Shown: positions 1 through 10,000 of the stretch, piece by piece
Layout: every line of letters begins with the position of its first letter
Position numbering within the stretch: the first letter of the stretch is position 1
Origin: an uncultured bacterium
GTDB taxonomy: Bacteria; Planctomycetota; UBA1135; UBA2386
Reading direction: 5' to 3'
Length of the DNA stretch: 34,511 bases
NCBI GenBank assembly: GCA_937906475.1
Contig: CALCZA010000156.1
Coordinates: 1-34,511 of the forward strand
Program-made: the position numbers and the translations under genes
Notes under the pieces: model-generated
What the model saw: only the letters and a program-made list of their open reading frames with translations
Databases searched by the model: none
Told to the model about the DNA's origin: nothing

Positions 1-377
1 AACGTGTATAATTCATTGTAAGTGATCAAACGTCGCGAAAGCCCGTTGATCATCACGACTTGGCGCACGATGAACGCGGCCACTGCTATCTGCTCGATGG
101 CCCCGAGGGCCGGAGCCAAAAGTCCTTGGCGATGCACCACTGAAGCAACGTGCGGACCACCGGCGCGCATGCGAAGCGCCACAGCACCGCGCTCCCCCAA
201 CACCCGAGGGAAGCGGCCTCCAAACCAAGGCGCCCGCCCATCAACCACACCGCTCTCCCACAGTGACGGTGGTAATAATCGCCGCAAGTGATCGGCAGAC
301 TTAGCGCGTGTCGGCATCCCCTGCTAACGCGGCAGTGGCCATAGCAGCTGCCGCAACTGTAGGTATCGTTGGGCCAC
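1..377. other. No convincing gene; left-edge intergenic or decayed DNA
   Basis: Several frames are open here because of high GC, but none shows a recognisable motif, a good ribosome binding site or a signal peptide. A TATAAT sequence at 7-12 stands out in GC-rich DNA and could be a -10 box, but its -35 region is outside the window. Positions 231-267 carry one arm of a degenerate direct repeat whose partner lies at 12270-12306 next to a transposase remnant, so part of this stretch may be old mobile-element debris. Confidence 0.4.
231..267. repeat. Degenerate 37-bp direct repeat, copy A
   Basis: It aligns without gaps to 12270-12306 on the same strand, with 27 of 37 positions identical by my count. 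The identical core is CACACCGCTC, followed by CCACA. Copy B lies just downstream (minus sense) of a decayed IS91-type transposase end, so both copies may be terminal sequences of one element family. Chance similarity in GC-rich DNA cannot be excluded. Confidence 0.4.
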
Positions 378-2597
378 ATGTGCCCCCCGGAGAACCTCGC
401 CATCCACCCGCTGCGACTAGCGGCTTTTACCTCCTTGGCCCTTGCTGGCAGTGTTCTCGCTGCCCAACAACTTCCACAAGCATCCCCAACCACTTCGTTC
501 TTGCCCGCCGAGGAGTTGCAGGCGTCAGGCAGTGCGATCGCTTTTGGTAGCCACGCAACTGTGCGTTGCTTTGACTGGGAAGGTGATCGCGACCTCGACC
601 TGGTCGTTGGCGATGGTGATGGGCGCATCTGGCGCGTCGCCAACGTCCCGAACCGTGTCTCGGGAGCAGAGTTCGTTGGCCGGCAGCGGATCACAGCTGG
701 GGACCGCACGAACTGGGGCGACAGCTATACGGGTGTCGTGCTGCACGACCTCAACGGGGACCGTCTTCCCGATCTAATTGTCGCGCACTCTCACACCCTG
801 GTGTCGATCCACAACAACGTCGGCACGCGAACTGAGCCGAAGTTCGAGAGCCATTGCATCGAGGTGACGGTGCAAGGCGGGTGCCAGGGTCGCCTAGACG
901 TGGCCGACTGGGATGGCGACGGGCACTCGGACCTCATCACCGGATCGTTCGACGGGGCACTACAGTGGCACCGCAACGTCGGCACTGGGCGCGTTCCAAA
1001 GTTTGGTCCCGGCGAGTCGTTCTGCGGCATCCGACTGGCATACAACGCGCATCCACGAATCTTCGACTTTGATCGCGATGGCGTTCTAGATCTGCTGCTG
1101 GGCGTCAATTGGGGCACCGTCAGCCTCTACCGCAACATCGGTTCCACGACCGAGCCCAAACTCGGCGAGGGCAAACCGCTGTGCTGGGCCGCGAACGGTA
1201 AGGGCCTGAATCTGCGAGAGCAGAATGGTGACGATACGACGCCAGAACTGGCGGACCTCAACGGCGACGGCGTGCTGGATCTGATTAGCGGCGGCAAGAA
1301 CGGCAAGTTGTTCGTCATGCATGGGGTTGGCGTCATGGACCGCGTCGCCTCGCTACGGCAGTTGCTGGCCGCCGGGGCGGGCGACTGCGTTAGCTACTTC
1401 GAACGCGATGAGGCAGCGCGCACTAGCGCGTTTGGGGTTCTGCAGGCGCTTGAGGCAGATCTGGCCGCCAAACTGCTGGATGTCGACCAACGCGAGCACC
1501 TGTTCTTGCAGCTAACCAAACTCGCCGCGGATCACTCGGAATTGCTCGCCCGACGAAAGCATGACCTCGCCGTCGCGCCGCATGCGCCGATGCTCGCCGC
1601 GCAGTTTTGGGTGGCAGCCAAGTCGACACTTCCAGACACACCACGTGGCCGCGAACGCGTCGCGGAGGCCCTGCAGTTCACCAAGGGCTACCGCAGATTG
1701 CTGATCGATCTCGGCGTCGTGTTCTATGACAACGACACGGCCACGGAACGGCAATTGACGCTGATGCACCAACTGCTGACGGCGCTCCCTCGGCCCTGTT
1801 GGGACGTCGAACTGATCAGTGTCGCTGATTGGCTTGGTGAGGGGCGCCACGTGCATCAGGTGCGCGCGCGCACGGCGATCAACATCTTTGGCATGAACCT
1901 CGGCGTGCCAGAAAACAGCTTCCCGCAGGACTCGCCACGGCCAGGCATTACCGACGTCTACTTGATCTGCTTGGCGCATGAAATTGCGCACAACATGCTC
2001 GACACGGTTGGGCGACGGGTTCGACCTGACTTGTTCGAGCGCAAGTTCGAAGGACTCGCATTCGGTGCTGGCGAAGACGTTGTCTACCGCTCACCTCGAT
2101 CCAAAGGCATCGACGTGGCGGCGACGAAAGCAAAGTTTCGGGCCGCGGGTTACTGGGATGGTGACGACCGTTCGTGGCGTGACGCTTGGCGCAGCTACTT
2201 TGTTGGCAAGGAGCGCTTCGATCGCGCCTACGCGCGCGGCAACGTCCAGTTCTTTCTCGACGCACCCCAGGAAGCGTTCTCGACTCTCGCGAATCAGTTC
2301 TGCACGGATAGCGAACTGATGCTCGAGTTTGCCAAGGTCCGCTGGGATGCAGGCCATCGCTCAACCGTGCACCAGTTCTTGTTGATCGCGGACTACTTTA
2401 GCGACAACAGCAATCGAGTGCCGTTCTATGTGCTGCCGCGCGGTGGTGCGTTGCGGGTGAATACCGCTGAGTTGACCCGCGATGCTCGCGGTCGGATCCG
2501 CACCTTGTCCACCGGGTTAGCGGAAGCGACGTTCGGCTACGACTCCGTCGGCGACGCCATCGTCAAAGATTTCACCTATCGCTTGAAGTCCAAGTAG
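378..2597 (+). CDS. Secreted FG-GAP/VCBS repeat protein with C-terminal HExxH metallopeptidase-like domain
   Basis: The protein has 739 residues from ATG 378; an in-frame TTG at 369 is less likely. The N-terminus has a signal peptide (hydrophobic LAAFTSLALAGSVLAA, cut near AQQ). Residues about 60-310 hold five FG-GAP-type repeats with calcium-loop signatures such as DLNGDRLPDL, DWDGDGHSDL and DLNGDGVLDL, so a beta-propeller is expected. A helical region follows. Then comes HEIAH (His534, Glu538 region His538) and a downstream conserved-looking EAFSTLAN with Glu632. HExxH plus a distal glutamate is the layout of gluzincin zinc peptidases, and the EAF segment loosely recalls the anthrax lethal-factor-like group. 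Propeller and signal peptide are seen directly; peptidase activity is inferred. No good Shine-Dalgarno is visible. Confidence 0.75.
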   Translation: MCPPENLAIHPLRLAAFTSLALAGSVLAAQQLPQASPTTSFLPAEELQASGSAIAFGSHATVRCFDWEGDRDLDLVVGDGDGRIWRVANVPNRVSGAEFVGRQRITAGDRTNWGDSYTGVVLHDLNGDRLPDLIVAHSHTLVSIHNNVGTRTEPKFESHCIEVTVQGGCQGRLDVADWDGDGHSDLITGSFDGALQWHRNVGTGRVPKFGPGESFCGIRLAYNAHPRIFDFDRDGVLDLLLGVNWGTVSLYRNIGSTTEPKLGEGKPLCWAANGKGLNLREQNGDDTTPELADLNGDGVLDLISGGKNGKLFVMHGVGVMDRVASLRQLLAAGAGDCVSYFERDEAARTSAFGVLQALEADLAAKLLDVDQREHLFLQLTKLAADHSELLARRKHDLAVAPHAPMLAAQFWVAAKSTLPDTPRGRERVAEALQFTKGYRRLLIDLGVVFYDNDTATERQLTLMHQLLTALPRPCWDVELISVADWLGEGRHVHQVRARTAINIFGMNLGVPENSFPQDSPRPGITDVYLICLAHEIAHNMLDTVGRRVRPDLFERKFEGLAFGAGEDVVYRSPRSKGIDVAATKAKFRAAGYWDGDDRSWRDAWRSYFVGKERFDRAYARGNVQFFLDAPQEAFSTLANQFCTDSELMLEFAKVRWDAGHRSTVHQFLLIADYFSDNSNRVPFYVLPRGGALRVNTAELTRDARGRIRTLSTGLAEATFGYDSVGDAIVKDFTYRLKSK

Positions 2598-2934
2598 GTG
2601 CACGACGGCTGGTGGTCGCTCACCACACTCAGAGGCTCGGTGCGACGCTACTAGAGGCCAATTTTTACCCCCCCAGGCGGTTAGCCGACTGCAGTCGGTT
2701 CGCTCAAAGATGCGGAGCGCTATAGCTAGCGGGGCCTCGGCGCTCGACGCAAATGCGAAGATTCATGGTGGCTACCGCGCCAATGTGCGCAATAGGCCAG
2801 TGAACCCTAACCCCGTTACTGTTGGGCGTACCCGGGTGGCCGGCGGCTGCAACTCGCTGAGCTGCTCGGCCGCGCACGTTTACGTGTTAGAATACGGAGC
2901 GATTCCACACAGCTTCGCAACCGAATCCTCGGCC
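2598..2934. other. Intergenic region with a 14-bp perfect palindrome
   Basis: Between two same-strand secreted-protein genes. It holds a run of seven C followed by AGGCGG at 2668-2680 and a perfect palindrome CCGACTGCAGTCGG at 2685-2698, which could be a terminator stem for the upstream gene or a dimeric operator. TAGAAT at 2889-2894 resembles a -10 box about 40 bp before the next start. A longer upstream reading frame crosses this region, but the signal peptide argues for the start at 2935. Confidence 0.4.
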
Positions 2935-4833
2935 ATGTCACGACGTCACTTACTCCACCGCGCTTCTTTGGTTGTCGCGTGCACATTCGCGGCCATCGCT
3001 CCTGAGACCCTGACCGCGCAGAACTTCGCCCCTGTGGCCGCGCCGCAAGGCATCCACGGTGTGGTTGGAGCGTCCGGTTATGGCGGCAGCGGTCACTGCG
3101 CCGCGGACTTCGATGGCGATGGTGATTTGGATATCGTCGTCTCGGTGCCGAGCGGGCTGCCTTATCGCTACTTCCGCAACGACGGCGGGTTGATATTTAC
3201 GGACCTGACGGCGACGAGTGGCCTTGGCTTATCCGGCGACATCTTCGGCATGCAGGCCGCCGACATTGATAACGACGGGGACCAAGACATCTTCGTCACC
3301 CAAGAGTTCGGGCCGATGCAGTTGTTCATCAATGCTGGCAACGGCACGTTTGTCGACGAAGCGGCCGCGCGCGGCCTGACGTGGGCGCATGAAAGCTACG
3401 GCTCGTCGTTCGGCGACTACGATCGCGATGGCTTGCTCGACCTCTATGTCGCCAATCGCTACCTCGTCGGCAGTAGCAGCATCTCGAATCCGAACTTCCT
3501 GTTCCGGAACGTCGGCAATGGATATTTCGTTGATGTCACCAATGCGGCTGGTGTCGGTGGCGTTGGTGCGACGTTGTGCACGGTGTTCTGGGATTACAAC
3601 GAAGACAACTGGCCGGACCTGATGGAGGTCAACGACAAGGGGTCCATTGGTGGCGCACCGAACGAGGTCTACCGCAACAACGGTGACGGCACGTTCACTG
3701 CGGTGGGCGCGTCGATCGATGCCAACAATGCCATTTGGGGCATGTCGTTCGATTTCTGCGACGTCTTCAACGATGGCGGCGTGGACTACTACTGCTCGGA
3801 CATTCCGATCGACCACCTATTCCAGCACTGGCAACCGACGCTCAACAAATACGTCGACGACACCCTTACCTACGGACTCGCAGGCGGCGACTGGGGCTGG
3901 GCCGCGAACTTCTTCGACTACGACAACGATGGTTGGCAGGACCTCTACCAGGTCCACGAGTTCACGCCGAACAAGTTAATGCAGAACCCCGGTCTGCCCG
4001 CTGGCGCCCTGGCGCCGTGGGTGGATGTCGCTACCACGCTCGGTGTTGGTCACTTCTTTCTTCAGTTCGTGACGGCGATTGGCGACTTTGACGATGATGG
4101 CCGAGTCGACATTCTCGAACGCTTCGCCGAAGGCCCCCCATGGCTAGCCAATCCGGAAGGCGTGGTTCTGTATCGCAACACTGTGAGCGGTGGCAACTTC
4201 CTAAAGATCCGCACGCAAGGCACAGTCAGCAACCGCGATGGCCTCGGTGCACGCATCGAAGTACTGACCGGCTCGCACCTGCAACGCCAATGGGTGCGCA
4301 GCGGCACCGGTTGGTTAGCGACCTCAGATCGTCGCGTGCACTTTGGCTTGGGCACGGCGTCAAGTGTTGACATGGTCAGCATCCGCTGGCCGAGCGGACA
4401 AAAGCAATTCCTAACGAACCTTCCCGCCAACCAGATCCTGACGGTTGAAGAGCCGAGCATGACCTTGGCGGCGCCGGCGCAAGTTGGTGGCACGACGTCG
4501 TTGGACTTCAAGATCCAGGGCGACGAAGGCCTGCCCTATATCATGCTGCTGTCGCTTTCGAATGCCGCGGTAACGGCGCTCCCCGGCGGCGTGTCGATCC
4601 CGGTGGTCTTCGATGGCGTCAGTGAGTTCACGTCGACAGCTGGCAACCCGGTTCTGCCGTCGTCGGTTGGCTTTGTAAACGCCCAAGGAGAAGGCGGCTC
4701 GGCACTGACGATTCCGCCCATCCCGTGGTTGATGGGCGTCACCCTCTATGGCACTGCGATCACCATTGACCCAATCAACTTCCCGCTGATCCGCACCGTC
4801 TTCCCGACGGCCGTTCCGATCGCCATCCAGTAA
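2935..4833 (+). CDS. Secreted CRTAC1-like FG-GAP/ASPIC-UnbV protein
   Basis: The protein has 632 residues. I chose ATG 2935 because it begins a clean signal peptide (MSRRHLLHRA, then a hydrophobic stretch, cut near LTAQ); the frame is open upstream but looks non-coding. Residues about 50-410 hold FG-GAP/VCBS repeats (DFDGDGDLDI, DIDNDGDQDI, DYDRDGLLDL, DYDNDGWQDL, DFDDDGRVDI). Residues about 420-510 match the ASPIC/UnbV domain: a GLGAR motif, then HFGLG, then IRWPSG. A final domain of about 115 residues ends with IPxxxxLxGxxLxGxxIxID at 593-612, shared with the S8 protease downstream. The role is probably a secreted or surface beta-propeller adhesion or scaffold protein; its ligand is unknown. 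Confidence 0.88.
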   Translation: MSRRHLLHRASLVVACTFAAIAPETLTAQNFAPVAAPQGIHGVVGASGYGGSGHCAADFDGDGDLDIVVSVPSGLPYRYFRNDGGLIFTDLTATSGLGLSGDIFGMQAADIDNDGDQDIFVTQEFGPMQLFINAGNGTFVDEAAARGLTWAHESYGSSFGDYDRDGLLDLYVANRYLVGSSSISNPNFLFRNVGNGYFVDVTNAAGVGGVGATLCTVFWDYNEDNWPDLMEVNDKGSIGGAPNEVYRNNGDGTFTAVGASIDANNAIWGMSFDFCDVFNDGGVDYYCSDIPIDHLFQHWQPTLNKYVDDTLTYGLAGGDWGWAANFFDYDNDGWQDLYQVHEFTPNKLMQNPGLPAGALAPWVDVATTLGVGHFFLQFVTAIGDFDDDGRVDILERFAEGPPWLANPEGVVLYRNTVSGGNFLKIRTQGTVSNRDGLGARIEVLTGSHLQRQWVRSGTGWLATSDRRVHFGLGTASSVDMVSIRWPSGQKQFLTNLPANQILTVEEPSMTLAAPAQVGGTTSLDFKIQGDEGLPYIMLLSLSNAAVTALPGGVSIPVVFDGVSEFTSTAGNPVLPSSVGFVNAQGEGGSALTIPPIPWLMGVTLYGTAITIDPINFPLIRTVFPTAVPIAIQ

Positions 4834-4842
4834 GCCAGGGTA

Positions 4843-4863
4843 CGGTCGCCGATGATGCGACCG
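4843..4863. terminator. Hairpin between convergent genes
   Basis: CGGTCGC at 4843-4849 pairs perfectly with GCGACCG at 4857-4863 around a 7-nt loop, ten bases after the FG-GAP/ASPIC stop and before the convergent propeller gene. A second, looser stem (GACGCT at 4894-4899 with AGCGTC at 4913-4918) follows. There is no T-tract, so a bidirectional transcript-end hairpin is likely but not proven. Confidence 0.45.
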
Positions 4864-4927
4864 CGGGAACGTTACTCAGCAGACGTGGCCTGCGACGCTC
4901 TGGTTCCTGGCGAGCGTCCGGATCTCG

Positions 4928-6409
4928 TCACTGGCGCAGGTCGAAGCAGAGCAACCGGCGTGGTGCAGCACCAATCTTCTCCGGTTGGTTTTGACAGACG
5001 TAGAGCAACCCGCGACTGAGCACGAGGGGAGTCCAGGTTTCGCCGGCGTGGAATAGGGAAACGCGATTGAGAACGGTTGCTGCTTTGGGCGTGCACTTCA
5101 GGCGCAGCAAGTGCCCGTTGTCGGTAAGGCACAGGAACTGATCTTCGCCCAAGTGCAGTAGCGAGCCGGTGCCGAGACCGAAGTCCAGTTCGCGCTCTCT
5201 GCCGCGCATGGTCACGGTCTCACTCCAGTCGATTTCTGTGCGGCCAAGTTCGATGCCTTTGTTCGGCTCGATGCACACGATGGCGCCACCGCGATCGCGG
5301 ATGCCATCGACCATGTAGATGTTGCCACCGACTTCGACTGCGTTAGCAAACTCGAGGCCGACCTTACGCGTCTTCCATGTTTGCGTGGCCTCGCCATCCT
5401 TGCCGATCGAGACGCCAACTGTGCCCGTGCCATACGACGATGTCAGCATCACCGTGGATCCCACCACGACGGGGCACGAGCCATTAACCGATTGGTAGAT
5501 GCGGCTACGGAACGGGAACTCGCTGAGCGTCGTGCCAGCAATTGGATCGATCACCAACAGACCACCCTTGGTTGGCCGCGACTTACCCCCCGTCAGCACG
5601 AACAGGCGCTGCTTGCCGTGGAGTGGCGCGATAATTGGCGATGAGCAACTCATACCCCACTTGCGGCCCGCCCCCCAGATGATGCGACCGGTGGCCTTGT
5701 CGAAGGCGGCGACGGTTGGTCCGCCACGTTTGCCAAGGTTGATGATCAGGTGTTGACCAAGCAGTAGCGGACTCGTCGCGACTCCGAAGAACTGCTGCTG
5801 CAGATCGAAGTCCTTGTGTAGATCGCGTTGCCAAACGATGCGGCCCGTTGGCGCATCGAAGCACAACAGTTTGCCATCGATGCCATGCACCCAGATGCGT
5901 TCGCCTGCGATGACCGGGGACGCACACGGACCGCTGCCGAAGTATTCCGGCGTGTAGGTTGTCGTGTAGCGATAGCGCCAGAAGCGCTGCCCTGTCTCTG
6001 CGTGCAAGCAGTCAATGACGATGTTGTCGCCTTGCCGATGTGTGTAGATCAGGCGCTCACCGAGAATGACAGGGGATGCGTAGCCCTCGCCACGCCGCAT
6101 CGACCAAAGCAGTTGCGGACCGTTCTTCGGCCAGGTTTGTAGCAAGTGGGTTTCGCGAACCTTGGCGTCGCGGCGCGATCCAAGGAAACTTGGCCAGTCG
6201 CTGGTTTGTGCCGCGGCAGCCAACGGCTTGGCCGTTGCGACAGTCGTCAGTGCTTCGAACGGCTTCGCCGCTGGGCTCGCAAGCGGTGGCAGTTCGTGCA
6301 CCATTGGTGGCGCGGGATCCTTCAGCGGACCCTGCGCGCTTAGAACCGTTGCGACGAGGGCCGTTGATAGGAAGACGACAATCGGCATTACTGCTTGGCA
6401 CACTCGCAT
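4928..6409 (-). CDS. Secreted PQQ-like beta-propeller repeat protein
   Basis: The protein has 493 residues with an N-terminal signal peptide (MRVCQAVMPIVVFLSTALVA, cut near LSAQ). About residue 70, WPSFLGSRRDAK followed by WPKNGPQLLW is the typical opening of planctomycete PQQ-binding-like propellers. Repeats of the form DKATGRIIWG, DAPTGRIVWQ and HAETGQRFWR mark successive blades through the rest of the protein. These families are usually periplasmic or outer-membrane-linked; many lack the residues to bind PQQ and act as scaffolds, and I cannot tell which holds here. There is no c-type haem motif. It is convergent with the FG-GAP/ASPIC gene and divergent from the S8 protease. Confidence 0.87.
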   Translation of the reverse strand: MRVCQAVMPIVVFLSTALVATVLSAQGPLKDPAPPMVHELPPLASPAAKPFEALTTVATAKPLAAAAQTSDWPSFLGSRRDAKVRETHLLQTWPKNGPQLLWSMRRGEGYASPVILGERLIYTHRQGDNIVIDCLHAETGQRFWRYRYTTTYTPEYFGSGPCASPVIAGERIWVHGIDGKLLCFDAPTGRIVWQRDLHKDFDLQQQFFGVATSPLLLGQHLIINLGKRGGPTVAAFDKATGRIIWGAGRKWGMSCSSPIIAPLHGKQRLFVLTGGKSRPTKGGLLVIDPIAGTTLSEFPFRSRIYQSVNGSCPVVVGSTVMLTSSYGTGTVGVSIGKDGEATQTWKTRKVGLEFANAVEVGGNIYMVDGIRDRGGAIVCIEPNKGIELGRTEIDWSETVTMRGRERELDFGLGTGSLLHLGEDQFLCLTDNGHLLRLKCTPKAATVLNRVSLFHAGETWTPLVLSRGLLYVCQNQPEKIGAAPRRLLCFDLRQ

Positions 6410-6766
6410 GGTGCCACTCTAGCGAACAGTGCCGCGTACATGCGTCATGCGCCTGCGCGCCGTGGCACAGCAGGGAATTGCTGCACATCCGTGACTGGGC
6501 GCGCGTCGCTGCACACATTCGCCCAATGTGACCTCTACTCTTCCAGCCAAGACGACCTTGCCGCAGTCGAACGTCACGTAGACACCCGGCTACCACATCT
6601 TGCTGGCAGCCTGCACCCGCAAATTCGCGCGGGGGCAACGGTGCTGTCTGGGCCGTATACGGAAGATGGCTGCCTGGTAGAGATCCAGGCATCACCGGCC
6701 GTGATGGGGCTGAAGGCTGGCGCCGCCCAACCGATTCACCGCAGCGATGACCCAGCGCCCCAAGCC
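6410..6766. other. Divergent intergenic region, left part
   Basis: This lies between the propeller start (minus) and the S8 protease start (plus). Plus-strand frames are open but have no recognisable motif or ribosome binding site. It should contain the propeller promoter; I could not identify one with confidence. Confidence 0.35.
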
Positions 6767-6991
6767 ACCCGGCTAGCTGGGCCGGGTCGGCTACTTGTCA
6801 GTATCGGGCCATAGCGGGCACCCGCAGCCCCCAGGCGGCCGCCGCTCTCCGCGCACGAGGGCGAAATATTCGCCCTGACGAGCGTGCGTTCTGGCGCCCG
6901 TGGTCCTTAAGGAGCGATTCCCGGGCAGAAGCTAGGAAACCCAGCCATGAGATGGCGGGGCAACCTCTTCAGGGTGGACCTCGCTCCACGG
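6767..6991 (+). promoter_or_regulatory. Highly structured leader upstream of S8 protease (candidate cis-regulatory RNA)
   Basis: Four nested or adjacent hairpins precede the protease. (1) ACCCGGC 6767-6773 pairs with GCCGGGT 6781-6787. (2) AGGGCGAA 6858-6865 pairs with TTCGCCCT 6869-6876, enclosed by CGCACG 6852-6857 with CGTGCG 6883-6888. (3) CCGT 6898-6901 and GGAGCGA 6911-6917 pair with TCGCTCC 6981-6987 and ACGG 6988-6991, making a long closing helix. (4) Inside it, CCC-A-GCCAT 6940-6948 pairs with ATGGC-G-GGG 6952-6960 around a GAG loop. The structure ends 36 nt before the ATG. It matches no riboswitch class I recognise. Stems are seen directly; regulation is inferred. Confidence 0.45.
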
Positions 6992-7027
6992 CTTTTGCCC
7001 TAACCACTTGCTAGAGAGAAACTCGTC

Positions 7028-10000
7028 ATGCAACGCAACACACTAGGGCTCGCCATGAGCATCTTTACCACGCTCGCTTCCGCACAAAGTCCAGACGGAC
7101 GGGACGCTCGTCCTATCGCCGAGGATCCACGCGTCTTACTTGAATACGCGCAGTTTGACCCCACGGTATCGACGCCGGCTCTGCCACCGCGCTTACAAGC
7201 TGGCGCATCTGTCAACTTGCACATTGTGCAGTTCAAGTCTTCCCCAACCGACGAAGACCGAGAAGCAGTCCGTCGCGCCGGCGGAGTCATCAAGGGCTTC
7301 CTGCCCGTCGACTGCCATCTCGTCTACATGCCGGCTGGCGCGATGGGCCTCTACACAATTAGCTCGGTCCGCTGGGTCGGCGCATACGAGCCTGCCTATC
7401 GCCTTGAGCCATACATCCTCAAAGAGATCACTACCGGCGCCGTCATGCCGACGCGCATCTACAACATGGTGATGGCAGACAAGCGCAACGACAAGGCGCG
7501 CCTGGCGGCCAAACTGCAAGCCATCGGCGCCGAGATCATTGACCAACACATCGGCGGCCTGCTGTTCACGGCATCGCTGAACGCCCAGCAGTTGCGTCAA
7601 GTCGCAGCCATGGACGAAGTGCTCTGGATCGATCGCTTTAGCGAGCCAGAATACGACATGGACAACGCCCGCATCCAAGGCGGCGCCAACGCCATCGAAG
7701 CAGTCGCTGGTTACACCGGTGCCGGCGTTCGCGGCCACGTCTACGAAGGCGTCGAAGGCACCCACCCAGACTTCAACACGGCCATGATCCAGGTTGGCCC
7801 CGGCCTTTGCAGCGGCGCCAACAGCCACGGCCACTGCACGGCAGGCATCGTGTTCGGCAACGGCACCAGCGCCCCGCAAGCTCGAGGCATGGCACCTGAC
7901 GCCATCGGCTTCTTCACTCGTTACATCTCGTCCACCAACACGACCTGCGCCACGAGCCCAGCCCGCAACACGATCATTGGCAATGCGATCAGCGCCAACA
8001 ACATCATGTTCACCACGGCGTCGTGGGGTAACTCACGCACGTTTAACTACACGTCGGACTCGGCAGACGCCGACGACATCGTCTTCGACCACCGCATCCC
8101 GTGGACGCAAAGTCAATCGAACGCTGGCAACCAAGACTCGCGCCCCCAAGCCTGGGGCAAGAACATCATTTCGGTCGGTGGCGTTCGCCACCAGAACAAC
8201 TCGAACCCTGGTGACGACACGTGGGGCAACGGTGGATCAACTGGCCCAGCCCAAGACACACGTAACAAGCCAGACCTGTGCGCCTACTACGACAGCGTCT
8301 GGACGTCAGACCGCAGCGGCACCGCTGGCTACAACACCGCCGCTGGTGTGGCAGGCAACTCGACGACTGGCTTCAGTGGCACTTCTGCCGCCACGCCGAT
8401 CGTCGCCGGCCACAACGCCCTCGCGATCCAGATGTACACGGACCACCTATTCACGCCGCCGCGCGTGCAAGGCGGTTCGCGCTTCGAAAACCGTCCATAC
8501 GCACAGACGCTGAAGGCGCTGCAAATCGCCTGTGCAAACATGTACACGCCAACGGCAACCGACAACCGTCGCGAGCACGTCGGCTACGGTTTCCCGAGCC
8601 TGACGAACATGTATGACCGCCGGGACAAGATCTCGATCATTCCGGAAGACGTTCCGATCACTCAGGGTTCGACGCACGTCTACACGTTCAACGTGCTCGC
8701 GGGTGAGACGGACCTCAAGATCTGCATGACCTACCTCGACCCGGCCGGCAACCCCGCCGCCGCGTATGACCGCATCAACGACCTCGACCTGCGCGTCGTC
8801 GCCCCGAACGGAACCTCCTACTGGGGTAACCGCGGTCTTGACGGCGCCGGCCAATCCAACCAGTCAGCAACTGGCGGCTCCCGCGACTCGCGCGACACGG
8901 TTGAGAACGTCATCCGCAACAACCCGCAGTCCGGTGACTGGACCGTCTACATCACCGCACCGAGTCTCACGATCGATGCCCACACCGCTACTGGTGCGAC
9001 CGATGCAACCTACGCGCTCGTCGTCAACGGTGGCCGTCGCGTATATGGCGAAGACTGCGCTCGCTTCCTACCGGACGCCAGCCCGACCTATGGCAGCGGC
9101 AACTACTTTCCGTGGGGTGGCTACAGCCCAACAGAACTAGACACCGTCTACGCTAGCAATAACGGCGGCTCAGTTGGCGGCGCGGTCTATGTAGACGTGG
9201 TCACAACCAGCCCAATCTGGGTTCACAGCATCATGGTGAACACAGCCCTCACTGCCGGACAGGTTGCTTGCCTCGACGTCTACACCAAGAGCGGTTCGCA
9301 CGTAGGCACGGAACTGAACGCCAGCGCCTGGATGGCGAAGTCTGCTGGCCGCGGCATCTCTGCCGGCCAAGACAATGCGACGCAGATTGATCTGGCTCAG
9401 CCATTCCGCTTGGCGGCAGGAAATCACGCCTTTGCAATCATCGGCAGCAACATCTCACACCGCTATACGAACGGCTCCAACGGCTACACCAATGGTGCTG
9501 TGACGATTAATGCGGGGTCAGCAACGAACGCTCCATTCAGCGGATCGGTATATGTTCCGCGCACAGCGAACATCACATTGAAGTTCCGCGAGGCTACTGC
9601 CATAGCTCAAAACATGCGCTATCAGACGATCATGCGCAGCGACGAACTTGGCGAAGCAGGAGCGATCACCGGCATGGCCTTCTCTGGCCAGAGCGACGGC
9701 TGGCACTTTAATTCCAGCCTCAAGATTCGCATGGCTCAAGTGCCTGCCGGATACACCCTCTCGTCATCCTTCAACGCCAACCTTCCCGGGTTACTGCCGG
9801 TGCTAGAATCAGCCAACCACAGCTGGAACTACGCCGCCGGTGACTGGAGAAACATCGGCCTGCAAACCCCCTTTAGCTACGATGGCACGAGCGATGTTGT
9901 CGTTGAGATCATTGCTATGGGCAATGTGCAATCGACGACTGGATCAAGCACAGGGCCGTTCGAAAAAGACCCTAATCGTCAACGCGTCTACAACGCCAGT

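Noticed and set aside
86..709. Minus-strand open frame of about 200 codons
   Set aside because: It overlaps the FG-GAP gene in antisense, is rich in Arg/Ser/Cys and has no motif; typical GC-driven shadow.
2710..2934. 75-codon N-terminal extension of the FG-GAP/ASPIC gene
   Set aside because: ATG 2935 starts a clear signal peptide, which would be buried if translation began at 2710.
6395..6814. Plus-strand open frame of about 139 codons in the divergent spacer
   Set aside because: No ribosome binding site, no motif, biased Ala/Arg/His composition, and it overlaps the start of the propeller gene.
6861..6884. Hammerhead-like pieces (GCGAAAT and CTGACGAG)
   Set aside because: The order and spacing leave no room for stems III and I or a cleavage site; both pieces are explained by the nested hairpin 6852-6888.
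6930..6946. Resemblance to a cobalamin riboswitch B12 box (AGCTAGGAAACCCAGCC)
   Set aside because: It has an extra base relative to the box, and the rest of the aptamer (conserved upstream core helices) is not present. The same bases fit the local hairpin at 6940-6960 better.
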